Shown piece by piece: positions 7,555-14,672 of a DNA stretch of 15,776 nt. The notes under the pieces were generated by a model, which was given only the letters and a program-made list of their open reading frames with translations, was not told the origin of the DNA and made no database searches. Within the stretch, counting starts at the first letter, position 1; each line of letters opens with the position of its first letter. The stretch spans positions 1-15,776 of the forward strand of contig JAHFOW010000053.1 of the NCBI GenBank assembly GCA_023261465.1, in the 5' to 3' direction. The position numbers were made by a program, and so were the translations under genes. Source of the stretch: Planctomycetota bacterium. Its GTDB lineage: Bacteria; Planctomycetota; Brocadiia; Brocadiales; Brocadiaceae.

Positions 7555-9786
7555 ATGAATATTTCATCTTTACTCCATGACGTTACAGACAGACAACGTG
7601 AGGCAATTACCCATGTCGGGGGACCGCTCCTTATCGTAGCGGGGGCAGGGAGTGGGAAAACCCGCGTTATTACCCGCCGTATCGGTTATCTGATGTCCCA
7701 GGGCGTAAATCCGTACAATATCCTGGCCATTACCTTTACCAATAAGGCGGCCGATGAGATGCATGAACGCATCCAGGAATTTGCACCCTATAAAGGACTT
7801 TGGGTTTCAACCTTTCATAAGATGTGCTCACGCATCCTCAGAAGCACAATAGATAGAATAGGATATACCAGGGATTTTACTATTTACGATACGGCCGACC
7901 AGCAGAATAGAATTAAATCTATTATGGCGGAACTTCAGTTGGATACGACACAGTGGAAACCCCGCTCAATTGCAGGAAGCATCAGCAATGCAAAAAATAA
8001 ACTCATCAACCCGGAGAGCTTTGCCTCAACAGCATCGGGGTATTTCGATCTCATGGTTGCTAAGGTTTATTCGAAATATCAGACGCTTCTGAAAAATGAA
8101 AACGCCCTGGATTTTGACGATCTTTTAATCAAGACGATTGACCTGTTTAAGAACCATGCCGATATATTGGAAATGTATCAGGACAAGTTCAGGTTTATTC
8201 TCATCGATGAATACCAGGATACAAACTACGCACAGTACACGCTTACCCGTCTTCTGGCGAATAAATACAGAAATATTTGTGTAACGGGCGATCCTGACCA
8301 GTCTATTTACGGCTGGCGGGGTGCCGATATTCGCAATATTATGGATTTTGAGAAGGACTACTCAGATGCGAGGGTTGTACTCCTGGAGCAGAACTATCGC
8401 TCAACAAAACACATCCTCCATGCGGCCTCCAGTGTGATTCAGCAAAATAAATATCGCAAACAAAAGGGATTGTGGACAGAAAACACGCTGGGCGAAAAGA
8501 TAAAGGTCGTTGCCTGTGAAGATGAGCGCGCAGAAGCAGATGAAATTACAAAGATCATACGGGGACTCATTCAGAAAGGTTTTAAATATTCTGATATCGC
8601 GATATTTTACCGTACAAATGCCCAGTCACGCGTCCTGGAAATTTCGCTGGGGAATCAGGGAATTCCCTACACAATTATTGGGGGTGTGGAGTTCTACCAG
8701 AGAAAAGAAATAAAAGATATCCTGGCGTATCTGAGATTATCTATCAATCCTCACGACACCGTTGCCCTGGAACGTACCATTAATACACCCACGCGCGGCA
8801 TAGGCAATACGACCTTGAAGAAGTTAGAGGATTGGGCTGTTGCGCAGAATATCAGCCTCTTTCAGACAATACAGCAGGTGGATAAAATTCCTGAGATTCA
8901 AGGCAAGACTGCCCAGGCAATCAGGAAATACGCAGACCTTATTGTCCATTTACAGCAATTGCCAAAATCGCCGGTAGAGCATATTATCCGGCAGGTCATT
9001 GACAAAACGAATTACCTTGCGTTTCTCCGCGAATCCGGCGATAAGGAATCAAAAGACCGCATAGCCAATGTGGAGGAGATGGTCAATGCCGCTCACGAAT
9101 ACGATACAAATGGATTCGAAGGCGCCTTGCAGGGATTTTTGGAAGAAGTCGCCCTGGTTTCCGATGCGGACGATATAAAAGACAACGTTGAAGTGGTGAC
9201 CCTCATGACCTTGCATACGGCAAAGGGGTTGGAATTTCCCGCGGTCTTTATCACAGGAATGGAGGATGGGTTATTGCCCCATACAGAATCCCGCGACTCA
9301 GACGATGAACTTGAGGAAGAAAGAAGACTATGCTATGTAGGGATCACGCGGGCAATGAAGGAACTTATTCTCTCTCATGCAACACGGCGCATGCGATATG
9401 GCCAGACGCTCCCATCCAGGGCGTCCAGGTTTCTGGATGAAATTCCTCATAAAATCATTGAAAAAATAGACCGGACAAACCGTAGCTATTCTTTTAATAC
9501 CTATACGAAGAAAAAAGTGGTTGATAGCGAAACGATGTTCAAACCTGACTATGATACCCGATCGTACAGGTCAACAACGGTTGTGTCCGATTCCCACGAC
9601 GTCTGCGGAGAAAACAATCTTTTGTCCCTTGCGGGTGGAGACATCGTCAGGCATCCCATTTTTGGCGTCGGCAGGATACTGGAGGTGTCGGGGAGTAATG
9701 AAAAGGCAAGCGCAAAAGTAAGCTTTAATGTTGGCGGTACAAAGAATCTTATGTTAGCATATGCAAAATTGGAAAAAATAAGATAA
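7555..9786 (+). CDS. pcrA: UvrD/PcrA-type superfamily 1 DNA helicase
   Basis: A 743-residue 3'-5' DNA helicase for repair, replication and transcription-conflict resolution. Motifs in order: Q motif TDRQREAI (11-18), Walker A AGAGSGKT (29-36), Ia TFTNKAADEM, II DEYQDT (218-223), III GDPDQSIYGWRG (245-256), IV QNYRST (279-284), V TLHTAKGLEF (552-561) and VI CYVGITRA (593-600). The last 50 residues (GGDIVRHPIFGVG to YAKLEKI) match the C-terminal Tudor-like domain by which PcrA/UvrD binds RNA polymerase. The length is normal (PcrA is about 720-750). The ATG has only a weak ribosome site (AGAAAG). The stop is 23 bases before the IscS-like gene, so they are probably co-transcribed. Confidence 0.95.
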   Translation: MNISSLLHDVTDRQREAITHVGGPLLIVAGAGSGKTRVITRRIGYLMSQGVNPYNILAITFTNKAADEMHERIQEFAPYKGLWVSTFHKMCSRILRSTIDRIGYTRDFTIYDTADQQNRIKSIMAELQLDTTQWKPRSIAGSISNAKNKLINPESFASTASGYFDLMVAKVYSKYQTLLKNENALDFDDLLIKTIDLFKNHADILEMYQDKFRFILIDEYQDTNYAQYTLTRLLANKYRNICVTGDPDQSIYGWRGADIRNIMDFEKDYSDARVVLLEQNYRSTKHILHAASSVIQQNKYRKQKGLWTENTLGEKIKVVACEDERAEADEITKIIRGLIQKGFKYSDIAIFYRTNAQSRVLEISLGNQGIPYTIIGGVEFYQRKEIKDILAYLRLSINPHDTVALERTINTPTRGIGNTTLKKLEDWAVAQNISLFQTIQQVDKIPEIQGKTAQAIRKYADLIVHLQQLPKSPVEHIIRQVIDKTNYLAFLRESGDKESKDRIANVEEMVNAAHEYDTNGFEGALQGFLEEVALVSDADDIKDNVEVVTLMTLHTAKGLEFPAVFITGMEDGLLPHTESRDSDDELEEERRLCYVGITRAMKELILSHATRRMRYGQTLPSRASRFLDEIPHKIIEKIDRTNRSYSFNTYTKKKVVDSETMFKPDYDTRSYRSTTVVSDSHDVCGENNLLSLAGGDIVRHPIFGVGRILEVSGSNEKASAKVSFNVGGTKNLMLAYAKLEKIR

Positions 9787-9809
9787 ATTATTTAAGAGAG
9801 GAATTTTTC

Positions 9810-10976
9810 GTGGAAAAAATATATATGGATAACGCCTCCGGCACGCCCCTGCATCCAAAAGTAACGGAGGCTATAATACCCTTGTTAAAGGAGGGTTTTG
9901 GCAACCCCTCCAATTTACATCACTTCGGACGGATGACGAGCGATGCTATTCAGACGGCCAGGGGCCAGGTGGCGGGTCTTATCAATGCAAAGCCAAACGA
10001 GATTATCTTTACATCGGGCGGCACGGAAGCCAATAATTTCGCCTTGAAGGGCATATTACCCGCACACAAAAAGAAGGGAAACCATATTGTCACTTCTCAG
10101 ATTGAACATTTTTCCGTGCTCAACCCTTTAAAATCATTGGAAAAATCTGGATATGAAGTTACGTATCTTCCTGTTGATAAATACGGCATGATTAATCCGG
10201 ATGACGTTAAAAAGGCCATCAAGCCTACGACAACGATGGTTTCAATAATGTACGCCAATAATGAGATTGGGACGGTTGAACCGGTGAAAGAAATCGGTTC
10301 TCTTACCAGAGAAAAAAACATTATTTTCCATACCGATGCAGTTGCAGCAGTGGGGAACATTCCGGTAGATGTGAAGGAGAATAATATTGATGCGCTTAGT
10401 TTATCAGCCAATCAATTTGGCGGTCCAGCGGGAGTCGGAGCGCTCTATGTGCGGGAAGGCGTCAGGATACGTCCTTTTATGGAAGGTGGTGTACAGGAGG
10501 GTGGGCGCAGGGCTGGAACGGAAAATATTATGGGTATTGTAGGATTAGGAAAGGCCTCAGAACTCGCTCAATCGGAGATGTCTCAACGTGTAAACAAGAT
10601 GCAGTCCTTGCGGGACCGGCTAAAAGATGGTATTTTGAAAAATATTTCTCATGTATATGTGAATGGCCATCCAACAAACCGCCTGCCGGGAAATCTGAGT
10701 TTGTGCATAGAGTTTATTGAGGGAGAATCGATCTTGCTCTTTCTTGATATGCAGGGTATTGCCATCTCCAGTGGTTCTGCATGTACGTCCCGGTCTCTCA
10801 AGGCGTCTCACGTTATAACGGCCACGGGCGTTGATGCGGCGCTCGCGCAGGGAACCATACTCTTTAGCCTGGGGATAAACAATTCGGAAAATGACATTAA
10901 TTACGTCCTGGAAAAACTGCCGCCTATTATTGACCGTCTCAGGCAGATGTCGCCCTTGTACAGCCAGAAGAAGTAA
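9810..10976 (+). CDS. IscS/NifS-like protein lacking the PLP lysine
   Basis: A 388-residue aminotransferase class V protein that aligns without gaps to NifS numbering. It keeps the fold signatures: MDNASGTP, the TSGGTEANN phosphate loop (68-76), the PLP-stacking His100, Asp176, GGRRAGTEN (231-239) and the loop cysteine Cys325 in SGSACTS. The lysine that forms the PLP Schiff base is Gln202 (SANQFGGP instead of SxHKxxGP). The usual Gln three residues after the Asp is Ala179, and the conserved Arg of the RFSLG motif is Leu351 (ILFSLG). Desulfurase activity is therefore unlikely. Archaeoglobus fulgidus IscS also lacks this lysine and has been described as a cluster-ligand donor to IscU rather than a sulfur producer. 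Start GTG 9810 has AGAGAGGA upstream. An intact iscU follows. Confidence 0.88.
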   Translation: MEKIYMDNASGTPLHPKVTEAIIPLLKEGFGNPSNLHHFGRMTSDAIQTARGQVAGLINAKPNEIIFTSGGTEANNFALKGILPAHKKKGNHIVTSQIEHFSVLNPLKSLEKSGYEVTYLPVDKYGMINPDDVKKAIKPTTTMVSIMYANNEIGTVEPVKEIGSLTREKNIIFHTDAVAAVGNIPVDVKENNIDALSLSANQFGGPAGVGALYVREGVRIRPFMEGGVQEGGRRAGTENIMGIVGLGKASELAQSEMSQRVNKMQSLRDRLKDGILKNISHVYVNGHPTNRLPGNLSLCIEFIEGESILLFLDMQGIAISSGSACTSRSLKASHVITATGVDAALAQGTILFSLGINNSENDINYVLEKLPPIIDRLRQMSPLYSQKK

Positions 10977-11020
10977 AATGTACACACAAAAAGAAAATTC
11001 GTAAAAGTTAGAGGTGCGGT

Positions 11021-11253
11021 ATGCCTTCAGTTATTGTAGAAAAGAAAAAACATACATACGAGGATTATCTGAAAACCCCGGATGATAAGCGCTATGAGCT
11101 TATCAATGGAGAGTAATTCCCGAAGAAGCGGAGATTGAAGTGTACATCATCGAAGGTGAAGCATATAAACGGTACAAGACATATTGTAAAGACGAAACAC
11201 TCGAATCCCCCGCTTTGAAGGGTTTAATGATTGTATTAAAGGAAATATTTTGA
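11021..11253 (+). pseudogene. Uma2-family (DUF820) nuclease relic, internally deleted
   Basis: ATG 11021 opens a 31-codon frame (THTYEDYL-like start: KHTYEDYLKTPDDKRYELIN) that is the typical N-terminus of Uma2 family proteins and stops at TAA 11114. From 11116, in another frame, 45 codons read as the typical C-terminus (AEIEVYIIEGEAYKRY through LKGLMIVLKEIF) ending at TGA 11251. Intact members are about 190-210 residues, so some 110 central residues, including the catalytic part, are missing and the two ends are out of frame. GAGGTG precedes the ATG. It lies between the IscS-like gene and iscU on the same strand and appears non-functional. Confidence 0.8.
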
Positions 11254-11268
11254 AATGAGGAGTTTTTT

Positions 11269-11694
11269 ATGCAGTATAGCGCAAAGGTAATGGACCATTT
11301 TGCAAACCCCCGTAATGTAGGTGAACTTCCCGATGCCAGCGGTGTTGGTGAAGTGGGGAACCCGGCATGTGGTGACATTATGAAGATGTCAATCAAGGTT
11401 AAGGATAATGTCATTGTCGATGTAAAATTCAAGACATTCGGTTGTGGCGCTGCCATAGCTACCAGTAGTATTTCTACTGAAATGCTCAAGGGAAAGACCC
11501 TTGACGAAGCGCTAGGCATTACAAATAAAGCAGTTGCAGAGGCGTTGGATGGTTTACCGCCGGCAAAGATGCATTGCTCCGTGCTTGCGGAAGAGGCCAT
11601 TGAGGCAGCAATAGACGATTATCTCAAAAAAACAACCGGCAAAGGCCTTGAAAAAAAGAAACAGCACGCGCACGATGACCATCATGAACACTAA
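11269..11694 (+). CDS. iscU: IscU-type Fe-S cluster assembly scaffold
   Basis: A 141-residue scaffold on which Fe-S clusters are built. The three cluster cysteines are Cys34 (GNPACGD), Cys59 (FGCGAA) and Cys103 (KMHCSVL), with the conserved Asp36; LPPAKMHCS matches the region recognised in IscU by its chaperone (LPPVKIHCS in E. coli). The core ends near residue 122; a Lys-rich linker and a His/Asp-rich tail (QHAHDDHHEH) follow, which ordinary IscU lacks and which could bind metal. There is no NifU C-terminal domain. GAGGAG precedes the ATG. It lies downstream of the Lys-less IscS-like gene; together they look like a scaffold pair, with the sulfur source elsewhere (another desulfurase or free sulfide). 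Confidence 0.93.
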   Translation: MQYSAKVMDHFANPRNVGELPDASGVGEVGNPACGDIMKMSIKVKDNVIVDVKFKTFGCGAAIATSSISTEMLKGKTLDEALGITNKAVAEALDGLPPAKMHCSVLAEEAIEAAIDDYLKKTTGKGLEKKKQHAHDDHHEH

Positions 11695-11716
11695 GTTTGG
11701 GAAATACACAGAGAAG

Positions 11717-11742
11717 TAGAGACGCAATATCTTGCGTCTCTA
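11717..11742. repeat. Palindromic hairpin after iscU
   Basis: TAGAGACGCAA and TTGCGTCTCTA form a perfect 11-bp stem with a 4-base loop. It begins 22 bases after the iscU stop. The TAGAGACGCRR palindrome resembles dispersed intergenic repeats I know from several phyla. It may also terminate transcription, although no long T run follows. Confidence 0.6.
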
Positions 11743-11794
11743 TATCCAATATAGTATTACTGTATAAAAACTTCTTTATTTTGTAAGTTTTTTT

Positions 11795-11869
11795 ACAACC
11801 CCTTTCACGCCCTTTGTTAAGGGAGACACTCTGAAATCCCCCTTAGAAAAGGGGGACTTAGGGGGTTGT
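11795..11869. repeat. Palindromic C/G-run repeat
   Basis: An inner stem TCCCCCTT/AAGGGGGA (11837-11844 with 11849-11856) is enclosed by outer arms ACAACCCC (11795-11802) and GGGGGTTGT (11861-11869). This CCCCCTT/AAGGGGG palindrome resembles a dispersed intergenic repeat type. It stands out from the AT-rich spacer around it. Confidence 0.6.
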
Positions 11870-11880
11870 TTTCCTTTGAT

Positions 11881-11922
11881 CAGGGGATTTGGTTGCGGCG
11901 TAGGTGCGCCAGGAAATCCCTG
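11881..11922. repeat. Hairpin in the tusA leader
   Basis: CAGGGGATTT (11881-11890) pairs with AAATCCCTG (11914-11922) with one bulged G, enclosing an inner GGCG/CGCC stem (11897-11900 with 11907-11910). It ends 37 bases before the tusA-like start. It may be another repeat or a leader structure; it matches no riboswitch I know. Confidence 0.45.
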
Positions 11923-11959
11923 AACATTCAAATAAAATGAAAATGGATGAAAATTGAGT

Positions 11960-12190
11960 ATGAAGGCAGACGAAACCCTTGATTGTTATGGACTCATGTG
12001 CCCTATGCCTATTTTTAAAACTTCCGGCAAGATAAGAGACATTGAAGTAGGTAAGGTACTCGAGGTAATTGCAACGGATGAAGGAATAAAAAAAGACATT
12101 GCTTCGTGGTGCGGCACTACCGGAAATGAACTCCTGGGGATTCAGGAAGATGGTGGAGAAATCCACGTCTTTATCAGGAGATTAAAATAA
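11960..12190 (+). CDS. TusA-like sulfur carrier protein
   Basis: A 76-residue small alpha/beta protein of the TusA/YedF family. The signature Cys-Pro motif is GLMCPMP with Cys14, the residue that carries persulfide in TusA; Cys9 and Cys51 are additional. The C-terminus (GNELLGIQEDGGEIHVFIRRLK) is the usual final strand pair. ATG 11960 is chosen over TTG 11954 because GGATGA lies about 9 bases upstream. It follows iscU by 265 bases of repeats. TusA normally receives sulfur from IscS; since the local IscS-like protein lacks PLP chemistry, the donor is unclear. The stop codon (12188-12190) lies inside the target duplication of the MITE that follows. Confidence 0.85.
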   Translation: MKADETLDCYGLMCPMPIFKTSGKIRDIEVGKVLEVIATDEGIKKDIASWCGTTGNELLGIQEDGGEIHVFIRRLK

Positions 12191-12193
12191 ATA

Positions 12194-12339
12194 GTAGCAA
12201 TTTAGCTCTTTGAAAAAGGTAGCGCCGATCCCTTGTGGTCGGTATTGTGCGGGGGATAAACCACCCGCGCTACGTATTCTCTTTTGTGTGGATTACATTT
12301 ATTTAAATGTATGGCTTTTTCAAAGAGCTAAATTGTTAC
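12194..12339. mobile_element. MITE with 25-bp inverted repeats and 8-bp target duplication
   Basis: Terminal inverted repeats at 12194-12218 and 12315-12339 match at 24 of 25 positions (GTAGCAATTTAGC... and, reversed, GTAACAATTTAGC...). The element is 146 bp and has no coding capacity. It is flanked by a perfect 8-bp duplication AATAAATA (12186-12193 and 12340-12347), showing transposition into the end of tusA; the left copy contains its stop codon. The GTAA end and 8-bp duplication fit IS66-type transposases, but that assignment is inference. It ends 37 bases before the pncB start. The right junction reads TACAAT, one base from a -10 box, with no good -35. Confidence 0.85.
12219..12273. repeat. 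Three-stem palindromic core inside the MITE
   Basis: GTAGCGC (12219-12225) pairs with GCGCTAC (12267-12273). Between them are CCGA/TCGG and GCGGG/CCCGC hairpins, giving a three-way junction. It is more GC-rich than the surrounding element, which suggests an older palindromic repeat carried inside the MITE. A further 8-bp AT-rich hairpin lies at 12294-12311. Confidence 0.6.
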
Positions 12340-12376
12340 AATAAATAAAGAATGTCTTTTCATTTATAAATCCTCA

Positions 12377-13747
12377 TTGAACGAACCCAAATCTCTATTT
12401 TTACCAGAAGATGCGCTTGGCATTGTCACAGACCTCTATCAGCTTACGATGGCTGCCGGATATTTTGAGCAAGAGATGCAGGATACCGCAACCTTCGAAT
12501 TATTTGTCCGCACTTTACCTAAAAACCGATCCTACTTAATCGTAGCAGGCCTGGAGCAAGTACTACACTATCTTACACACGTACGATTTTCATCAGAATC
12601 AATTCACTATTTACGCACCCTACCGATCTTTCACCACGTAAGTAACAATTTCTTTGAATATCTGAAGAATTTTAGCTTCAGTGGTACTCTCTATGCAATG
12701 CCAGAAGGGACCGTTGCATTTGCAGGTGAACCGCTCCTCAGAGTCACAGCCCCCATTATAGAGGCACAAATCGTAGAGACATACTTACTCTCAACCATAA
12801 ACTTCCAGACGTCAATAGCAACCAAGGCGTCAAGGATAGTATATGCTGCCCGGGGACGTGATGTGATTGATTTTGGCACCCGCCGCGCCCATGGCCCGCA
12901 GGCCGGTGTCCTTGCAGCACGGGCATGTTTCCTCGGTGGATGCAACGGCACTTCAAATGTATTCGCCGCTTTTAAGCTCGGAATACCCGCCGTTGGAACA
13001 ATTGCACACTCTTGGGTTATGGCATTTGAAAATGAACTTAACTCTTTCTGCAAATTTCACGAAACATTTCCCGATAACACGCTACTACTCATTGATACCT
13101 ACAACACCTTGCTTGGAGCAAAACATGCTGCCATGATTGGCAAGAAACTCAAGGGCGTCCGTATTGATAGTGGAGACTTAATAAACCTTAGTAGGGAAGT
13201 GAGAAAAATATTAGATGGCGAAGGGTTACACCACGCCAGGATCGTTGGCAGCGGTGATTTAAACGAAGAGCGAATTGATGAGCTGATGAGGAATGGGGCG
13301 CCCATAGACTCCTTTGGTGTGGGTACCGAGATGGTTACCTCCAAAGATGCGCCCGCCCTTGGGGGGGTTTACAAACTCGTCGAGCAGGAACATAAGGGAA
13401 AATCTATTCCCAGGATGAAATTCAGCGAAGACAAGATTACCTACCCATGCAAGAAACAGGTATATCGGGCCAAGGACGATTATGGTAATATTATAAAAGA
13501 CGTCATGGGGCTTGAGGGTGAAAAAAATGAAGGAATGCCCCTTTTGGTACTGGGTATAAAAGACGGTAAGATATGTTACCATCTCCCATCAATACATGAA
13601 ATCCAGTATAATGCCTCGGAGAACCTTAGCCATCTGCCAGCATCTTTTAAACGTCTTAAAGATGCGGAGAGCTACCCGGTAATAAAAAGCCAGCTATTAG
13701 AACAAAAAAGACAGGAGACTGAAAAGAAACTAAGAAATCAATTATAG
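12377..13747 (+). CDS. pncB: Nicotinate phosphoribosyltransferase
   Basis: A 456-residue enzyme of NAD salvage that joins nicotinate to PRPP, coupled to ATP hydrolysis, giving nicotinate mononucleotide. Family motifs: TDLYQLTMAAGY (18-29), DFGTRRAHGPQAG (165-177), GTIAHSW with the His211 that is phosphorylated, VRIDSGD (261-267), GSGDLNE (291-297) and FGVGTEMV (313-320) for PRPP binding. TTG 12377 is the only start codon upstream of the conserved N-terminal motif (the next Met is residue 25); no clear ribosome site precedes it, which is unusual. The MITE lies immediately upstream, so expression signals may have been altered by that insertion. Confidence 0.93.
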   Translation: MNEPKSLFLPEDALGIVTDLYQLTMAAGYFEQEMQDTATFELFVRTLPKNRSYLIVAGLEQVLHYLTHVRFSSESIHYLRTLPIFHHVSNNFFEYLKNFSFSGTLYAMPEGTVAFAGEPLLRVTAPIIEAQIVETYLLSTINFQTSIATKASRIVYAARGRDVIDFGTRRAHGPQAGVLAARACFLGGCNGTSNVFAAFKLGIPAVGTIAHSWVMAFENELNSFCKFHETFPDNTLLLIDTYNTLLGAKHAAMIGKKLKGVRIDSGDLINLSREVRKILDGEGLHHARIVGSGDLNEERIDELMRNGAPIDSFGVGTEMVTSKDAPALGGVYKLVEQEHKGKSIPRMKFSEDKITYPCKKQVYRAKDDYGNIIKDVMGLEGEKNEGMPLLVLGIKDGKICYHLPSIHEIQYNASENLSHLPASFKRLKDAESYPVIKSQLLEQKRQETEKKLRNQL

Positions 13748-13864
13748 TGATTGATAATGAAGTAAACAAAACCTCTTTAATTTCCCATGCATTATTTTTC
13801 CCTTTACGGGTTCAATTGCATAGGAATTTCATTTTAATTAAGCGGGTTTTGAGGAGGTGTTGGT

Positions 13865-13887
13865 AGGACAAGCGTCTCGCTTGTCCT
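13865..13887. repeat. Palindromic repeat AGGACAAGCG/CGCTTGTCCT
   Basis: A perfect 10-bp stem with a 3-base loop, followed by TGTCCTG. The short loop and the GC-rich arms suggest a dispersed intergenic palindrome rather than a terminator, as no T run follows. Confidence 0.6.
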
Positions 13888-13916
13888 GTCCTGTATCCGT
13901 TTGTGGCTTTTGATTT

Positions 13917-13937
13917 GGTCAACTGGGACGGTTGACC
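13917..13937. repeat. Inverted repeat GGTCAAC/GTTGACC
   Basis: A perfect 7-bp stem with a 7-base loop, 29 bases after the preceding palindrome. Its function is unknown. Confidence 0.45.
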
Positions 13938-14049
13938 TGCCAACTTGGTGTGATGTCCCTGGAATCGAACAATGATTTCTCAAGGCGATAATGATTGTGG
14001 AGCAGGTGCTGCAGTTAAATTTGATGTGAAAGTAGGGCATAAATAATTT

Positions 14050-14148
14050 GGTAGCGTAGAAAAGGAGAGACCTGACATAATAGCCTCCTTTGATCACAAA
14101 GGGTTATAATTGCGAATTGGCTAAAGGTCTCCATAATTCTACGCTACC
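14050..14148. mobile_element. Second MITE with 8-bp target duplication
   Basis: Ends GGTAGCGTAGAA (14050-14061) and its reverse complement (14137-14148) are perfect over 12 bp; after a 5-base mismatch the match resumes with GAGACCT (14067-14073) and AGGTCTC (14125-14131). The 99-bp element has no gene. It is flanked by a perfect 8-bp duplication AATAATTT (14042-14049 and 14149-14156). Its ends differ from those of the MITE near pncB except for GTAGC, but duplication length and AT-rich target type agree, and GGTAGCG also opens the core of that MITE. Confidence 0.8.
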
Positions 14149-14306
14149 AATAATTTAAGTTGTTAGTTTAGCCTTACTCAACCCAACCTACTCAACGGGC
14201 AAGTCCAGAGTAAGCGGTTATGATAGGGGTGGCGAAACGCTGGCGCCTGTGGCTCGGATAGTAGCAAGCGGGTTGCCAGGTCGATAAAAATGGGGTTGTA
14301 TTATAT

Positions 14307-14350
14307 GTCTAATAGCCGTAAAATAAGACGGCTATTAGTACGGCTTAGAC
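14307..14350. repeat. Inverted repeat with two competing 3' arms
   Basis: CTAATAGCCGT (14309-14319) is perfectly complementary to ACGGCTATTAG (14328-14338), an 11-bp stem with an 8-base loop. A second arm, ACGGCTTAGAC (14340-14350), can pair with GTCTAATAGCCGT (14307-14319) with a two-base bulge. It ends directly at the proposed left boundary of the RHH gene cassette, so it may be an atypical attC of the preceding cassette. Confidence 0.55.
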
Positions 14351-14351
14351 G

Positions 14352-14672
14352 TTATGTGTAAGACAAGAAAGGAAATATAACTGGGAATAGTAAGTGCATT
14401 ATTATAATGAAAAAAGAATACGATTTCTCCAAAGGTGAAAGAGGTAAGTTTTATCGTCCAGCGGCAGAATTGTATCTGCCTATTTATATCGAGCCGGACA
14501 TGATGGAAGTGCTAAGAAAATTCTCAAAGAAAAAAGGCGTCGAGGTTGCGACAATCGTGAATGAGTGGATAAAAAAAGACATATCCATAGTAGAAACAAT
14601 AACAAAATAACACATAACCAATCACTCCACAGGATGCGGCGAAACGACCGCCGTAACCTGTGGGTTCTAGCG
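14352..14672 (+). mobile_element. Candidate integron gene cassette with the RHH gene
   Basis: The segment begins after the G of GTTATGTG (14351-14358) and ends at the G of the attC-like site (14672). Its attC begins with CACATAAC (14611-14618), the exact reverse complement of GTTATGTG. This is the mark of a cassette, because in the excised circle both ends form one attC. The cassette has a single small gene whose stop abuts the attC. No integrase gene is in the window. Confidence 0.6.
14407..14610 (+). CDS. Ribbon-helix-helix (CopG/BrnA-like) small protein
   Basis: A 67-residue protein with a short basic N-terminus (KKEYDFSKGERGKFYRP), a beta strand (AELYLPIYI) and two helices (MMEVLRKFSKKKGVEVATIVNEWIKKDI), the order of ribbon-helix-helix DNA-binding antitoxins. 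Proteins opening EYDFSKGxRGKFYRP are widespread small antitoxin-like proteins. No toxin lies beside it: the next gene is over 400 bases away and belongs to another module, so it is an orphan here. No strong ribosome site precedes the ATG. It is the only gene of the candidate cassette, and the stop codon touches the attC-like site. The function as an antitoxin is inference. Confidence 0.75.
   Translation: MKKEYDFSKGERGKFYRPAAELYLPIYIEPDMMEVLRKFSKKKGVEVATIVNEWIKKDISIVETITK

Larger units (their letters stand above)
13748..14406. other. Repeat-rich non-coding stretch
   Basis: I see no convincing gene in these 659 bases. They hold an imperfect hairpin near 13782-13830 (TTCC-ATGCA with TGCAT-GGAA, a possible pncB terminator), two small perfect hairpins, a second MITE, a CTTACTC/GAGTAAG stem (14173-14179 with 14208-14214) and a strong inverted repeat at 14309-14338. 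The one longer minus-strand frame (13834-14097) starts inside the MITE and runs through palindromes. Confidence 0.7.

Noticed and set aside
13834..14097. Minus-strand 87-residue frame
   Set aside because: It starts inside a MITE and crosses two palindromes; no recognisable domain or ribosome site.
14217..14224. Another cassette boundary (GTTATGAT)
   Set aside because: No matching ATCATAAC lies downstream, so the reciprocal-end test that supports the RHH cassette fails here.
14160..14280. tRNA-like or group II intron domain-like GC-rich segment
   Set aside because: No cloverleaf with T and anticodon arms and no domain V motif could be drawn.
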